Source: CALBPI01 sp942491885
GTDB taxonomy: Bacteria > Pseudomonadota > Gammaproteobacteria > Steroidobacterales > Woeseiaceae
Reading direction: 5' to 3'
Assembly (NCBI GenBank): GCA_942491885.1
Contig: CALOCQ010000003.1
Location: 124,001 to 188,000, forward strand
Length of the DNA: 64,000 nucleotides
The notes under the pieces: model-generated
What the model was told of the DNA's origin: nothing
Databases searched by the model: none
What the model saw: only the letters and a program-made list of their open reading frames with translations
Translations under genes and position numbers: made by a program
Shown here: positions 61,406 to 64,000 of the stretch, one piece after another
Layout of the letters: the number at the start of each line of letters is the position of its first letter
Position numbering within the stretch: position 1 is the stretch's first letter

Positions 61406-62287
61406 ATGGCCAAGCCAAATAATTTGAAATTGCTCGTTGTTATTGCTGTCGTCGTAATCATCGGCGCTTTGATCGCCGCCGCGGGCAGCGATGGCAGCAC
61501 GCTGGTCGGCACAATGCCCTTGTTCGCGATCTGCGCCGCACTCGCCTACATCATCAATTGGCTTGTTTACATCCCGTCGAATCTTGCCAAAACCGAGAAG
61601 TATTTCGATCTCACCGGCGGCATCACCTATCTGCTGGTGACGCTGACGGCGCTGACGTTCGCGGTCGATGCCGACGCCAGAGCCTACATCGTCGCAGCAC
61701 TGGTGTTTATCTGGGCGATCAGGCTTGCGAGCTTCCTGTTCATGCGCATCAGCCGCGATGGCAAAGACGGGCGCTTCGATGAGATCAAGCAGAACCCGTT
61801 GCGTTTTCTCATTACGTGGACGCTGCAGGGCCTGTGGGTGTTGTTGACCGCGGCCGCTGCGCTGGCGGTGATTACCGGCGAGACGCGCGAGCCCATTGGT
61901 GCATTTGCGATTGTCGGTCTGTTGATCTGGCTGGTGGGTTTTGCGATCGAGGTTATCGCCGACCGGCAGAAGTCCGCGTTCAAGTCCAAGCCTGAGAACG
62001 AAGGTAAATTTATCACCAGCGGACTGTGGTCGTGGTCGCGTCATCCGAACTATTTCGGGGAGATCGTACTGTGGACAGGCGTGGCCGTGATCGCGCTGCC
62101 TATTCTGAGCGGCTGGCAATACGCGACACTCATCTCGCCGGTCTTTGTCACCATCCTGCTGACACGGATCAGTGGCATTCCGATGCTAGAGAAGCGTGCC
62201 GAGGAACGTTGGGGCGACGACCCGGCGTTTCGCAAGTACACGCAGAACACATCTGTGCTGATTCCGATGCCACCGAAAGGCGACTAG
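61406..62287 (+). CDS. DUF1295 / steroid 5-alpha-reductase-like membrane protein
   Basis: About 293 residues with about eight hydrophobic helices. The C-terminal hallmark GLWSWSRHPNYFGEIVLWTGV and the distal ERWGDDPAFRKYTQNTSVLIP are the conserved NADPH- and substrate-binding parts of the DUF1295/isoprenylcysteine methyltransferase-like superfamily. It may reduce or methylate a lipid or isoprenoid; which is not known. ATG 61406 has AAGGG seven bases upstream. The small membrane ORF at 62343 follows closely on the same strand. Confidence 0.85.
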   Translation: MAKPNNLKLLVVIAVVVIIGALIAAAGSDGSTLVGTMPLFAICAALAYIINWLVYIPSNLAKTEKYFDLTGGITYLLVTLTALTFAVDADARAYIVAALVFIWAIRLASFLFMRISRDGKDGRFDEIKQNPLRFLITWTLQGLWVLLTAAAALAVITGETREPIGAFAIVGLLIWLVGFAIEVIADRQKSAFKSKPENEGKFITSGLWSWSRHPNYFGEIVLWTGVAVIALPILSGWQYATLISPVFVTILLTRISGIPMLEKRAEERWGDDPAFRKYTQNTSVLIPMPPKGD

Positions 62288-62342
62288 CCTGCGGCGCGCG
62301 CTCCGGGTATGCATCGGTGTCGCCGGCCTTGGCATTATTGCC

Positions 62343-62597
62343 GTGGTTGTCGGCCTCGTTGCCGGTCTGCATCAACCCGTCGATATCGGCACCGCAGTAT
62401 TTGCCTGCGGGCTGGCGGGCTGGGCGATAGTGCAGGCGGCGATGCTGTTGCGCCGGATGCGCGCCGATGCGACATCAGATCACAAAGCGGCAACAACCTC
62501 CGCTCGCGTGATGCGTGCGCTCCGCGCGATTGCCTCGGTCGTATTGTTGTTGATCGCATTCACTGCAATCCGTCTCGTGTTTTTCGTTCTTGAGTAG
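62343..62597 (+). CDS. Small two-helix membrane protein, start uncertain
   Basis: About 84 residues from GTG 62343. The first helix is cut by this start; the frame stays open back to 62289, where only a CTG (just after the DUF1295 stop) could serve as a start and would restore a full first helix (VCIGVAGLGIIAVVVGLVAG). A second helix is near the C-terminus (ASVVLLLIAFTAIRLVFFVL). Not recognised. Placement right after the DUF1295 gene supports coupling, although the start codon is unusual. Confidence 0.45.
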   Translation: MVVGLVAGLHQPVDIGTAVFACGLAGWAIVQAAMLLRRMRADATSDHKAATTSARVMRALRAIASVVLLLIAFTAIRLVFFVLE

Positions 62598-62770
62598 CCG
62601 CTAACGTCATCGTTTGCAGCAGCGCTATGGGATGACCCGCAGCGCGTTCTGCGGGCAGACAGGCGCATACGTCGATTCGACTCCCATGTCGTCATGGATT
62701 AGAGTGAGATGCGACGGTCCAGCTTCCGGAGATGACGTTGCGCCGTTTACCGGCTTTCGGGGAGACGATC

Positions 62771-63184
62771 ATGGCTAAGTGGATCAGGAATACTCTGGCT
62801 ATCATTGCCGGACTGGTCGTTGGCAGCGCGGTCAACATGGGGTTGATCACAATCGGGCCTGCCATTATCCCGCCACCTGCCGGTGCCGATCTCAGCACCT
62901 ACGAAAGCCTGCAGGCGTCAATGTCGCTGTTCGAGCCCCGGCATTTCCTGTTTCCATTCCTTGCACACGCGCTGGGTACGCTCGCCGGTGCTTGTGTGGC
63001 CGCGCTCATCGCAGCCAGTCATCCGTTTCGTTTTGCGATGGTGATTGGGGTGTTGTTCCTCATTGGCGGGATCTTGAACGCATTCATGCTGCCGGCGCCG
63101 GTCTGGTTCATTGCGCTGGACCTGTCGCTTGCCTACCTGCCGATGGGCTGGCTGGGATGGAAGCTTACGGGCAGCCGATCCTGA
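62771..63184 (+). CDS. Small four-helix membrane protein
   Basis: About 137 residues. Four hydrophobic helices fill the chain (TLAIIAGLVVGSAVNMGLI; FLFPFLAHALGTLAGACVAALIA; FAMVIGVLFLIGGILNAFM; WFIALDLSLAYLPMGWLGW). GGGGAGAC precedes ATG 62771. Family not recognised. It stands alone between the DUF1295 gene group and the convergent DUF819-type gene. Confidence 0.6.
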   Translation: MAKWIRNTLAIIAGLVVGSAVNMGLITIGPAIIPPPAGADLSTYESLQASMSLFEPRHFLFPFLAHALGTLAGACVAALIAASHPFRFAMVIGVLFLIGGILNAFMLPAPVWFIALDLSLAYLPMGWLGWKLTGSRS

Positions 63185-63230
63185 TCAATATTTTTGTCTT
63201 GCCGCTGCGCCGGGTGGCTGCGCTATGGCT

Positions 63231-64000
63231 TTATGGCGCTACAGTCTGCATCAGCAGTCCGCATAACCAGGCGCCATAGGTACCCAGCACGTAGCCGAAC
63301 ACGGCGAGCAGCACACCAACGGGCGCCAGCGACGGATGAAACGCCGCAGCGAGCACGGGCGCCGATGCGGCGCCACCAATATTCGCTTTGCTGCCGATGG
63401 CGACAAAGAAATACGGCGCGCGGATTATGTAGGCGGTTACCAGCAACAGCACGATGTGAATCGACATCCAGATGCCGCCGACAACAAACAAACCCCAGTA
63501 TTCCACGACCGCCTTGATGTCCATTTTCAGGCCGATGGTCGCAACCAGTACGAAAATAAACACGGTGCCGATTTTCGAGGCGCCGGCGCCCTCGTAGCTG
63601 CGCAGACGGGTAAATGACAGGCTGACGCCAATTGCGGTCGAGATCACGATCAGCCAGAAAAAACGCGACGTCAGGCTGAAGCGATTCAGCCCGGGTGCAT
63701 GCTCGGCGATGTACGGGGCGATGACGTCGGCAAGCCCGTGCGCCACAGCGGTCGCGCCAAAGCCAACGCCGAGGATCACCATGATGTCGGTCGTTGTCGC
63801 GGTGCGCGTGATGCTCTTGCTGAAGTGCTCCATCTTCTCCTGCAGATGGTGAACGGCAGACGAGTCGGCACGAAACCAGCGGTTGATACGTTCACGGTGT
63901 CCGATGCCGATCAACAGGAATGCCATCCAGACTTCCGCGACAATCACATCGACGGTGATCATGATCGAGTACAGCGGATCGGACGGCTTGAATATCTCGT
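63231..64000 (-). CDS. DUF819-family membrane protein (5' part outside window)
   Basis: The frame is open from a TAA at 63231-63233 to the last base of the window, about 256 codons, so the true N-terminus is outside. At least six hydrophobic helices are visible. The segments FGATAVAHGLADVIAP, SFTRLRSYEGAGASKIGTVFIFVLVATIGLKMD and APYFFVAIGSKANIGGAASAPVLAAAFHPSLAPVGVLLAVFGY are conserved in DUF819, a family of transporter-like proteins with no settled substrate. Upstream residues continue in the same style (DPLYSIMITVDVIVAEVW), so the ATG at 63962 is internal. Confidence 0.85.
   Translation of the reverse strand, partial: EIFKPSDPLYSIMITVDVIVAEVWMAFLLIGIGHRERINRWFRADSSAVHHLQEKMEHFSKSITRTATTTDIMVILGVGFGATAVAHGLADVIAPYIAEHAPGLNRFSLTSRFFWLIVISTAIGVSLSFTRLRSYEGAGASKIGTVFIFVLVATIGLKMDIKAVVEYWGLFVVGGIWMSIHIVLLLVTAYIIRAPYFFVAIGSKANIGGAASAPVLAAAFHPSLAPVGVLLAVFGYVLGTYGAWLCGLLMQTVAP

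Overview
The window looks like chromosomal DNA of a GC-rich, aerobic, Gram-negative bacterium. It is most likely a marine-type gammaproteobacterium, judged by protein style and not by a marker gene. Supporting signs are a Spy-like periplasmic protein near a Cpx-style two-component system, a TonB-dependent receptor, a Fur-box-like site, glutathione-dependent formaldehyde dehydrogenase, tandem bacterial PH-domain proteins, and large membrane TPR proteins with TolB/FlgO-like domains. I see no rRNA, tRNA, CRISPR array, insertion sequence or prophage. Genes are dense and most strand switches are simple divergent or convergent pairs.

Region by region. 1-5.3 kb: truncated PLP decarboxylase, a two-helix membrane protein, a diverged 126-bp tandem duplication with a 25-codon micro-ORF, a ChrR-like double cupin, a YaiI-family protein, a TMEM175-like channel and an SDR. 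5.3-8.1 kb: surface-glycan genes (GT4 coupled to an FkbM methyltransferase, divergent GT2). 8.1-13 kb: lipoprotein methyltransferase, acetoacetyl-CoA synthetase, and a wax ester synthase/DGAT with a histone-like lysine tail. 13.3-19.9 kb: a five-gene minus-strand block of M48 lipoprotein protease, coiled-coil protein, DUF6384-like membrane protein, coiled-coil protein with Gly-rich tail, and K+ channel. This block is the best candidate for a poorly described system. 20-24.8 kb: glyoxalase, Spy-like protein, uridine kinase, YeiH-type transporter, Cpx-like kinase and regulator. 25-32.4 kb: membrane TPR protein, ABC exporter, CoxS-CoxM pair lacking a CoxL, branched-chain aminotransferase. 32.9-37.6 kb: bPH2 pair, amidase, RarD-like transporter.

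37.8-43.1 kb: glycerol-3-phosphate dehydrogenase whose last codons lie in an eight-copy repeat array, then a saccharopine-dehydrogenase-like enzyme, an MFS pump and class I aldolase. 43.2-50.7 kb: an ATP-grasp/GNAT pair divergent from a P450-CrtD pair, a Fur-box-linked Fur/Irr-like protein, and CrtI. This is a carotenoid-modification locus without visible crtE, crtB or cyclase. 50.8-64 kb: membrane proteins, PQQ-type sugar dehydrogenase, TonB receptor, formaldehyde dehydrogenase, FAD-linked oxidase, carbonic anhydrase, a second membrane TPR protein, a DUF1295 reductase-like protein, small membrane proteins and a truncated DUF819 protein.

As a whole the region mixes housekeeping metabolism with accessory modules for envelope stress, storage lipid, pigment and surface glycan. 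Functions come from motifs read by eye; no database search was possible.
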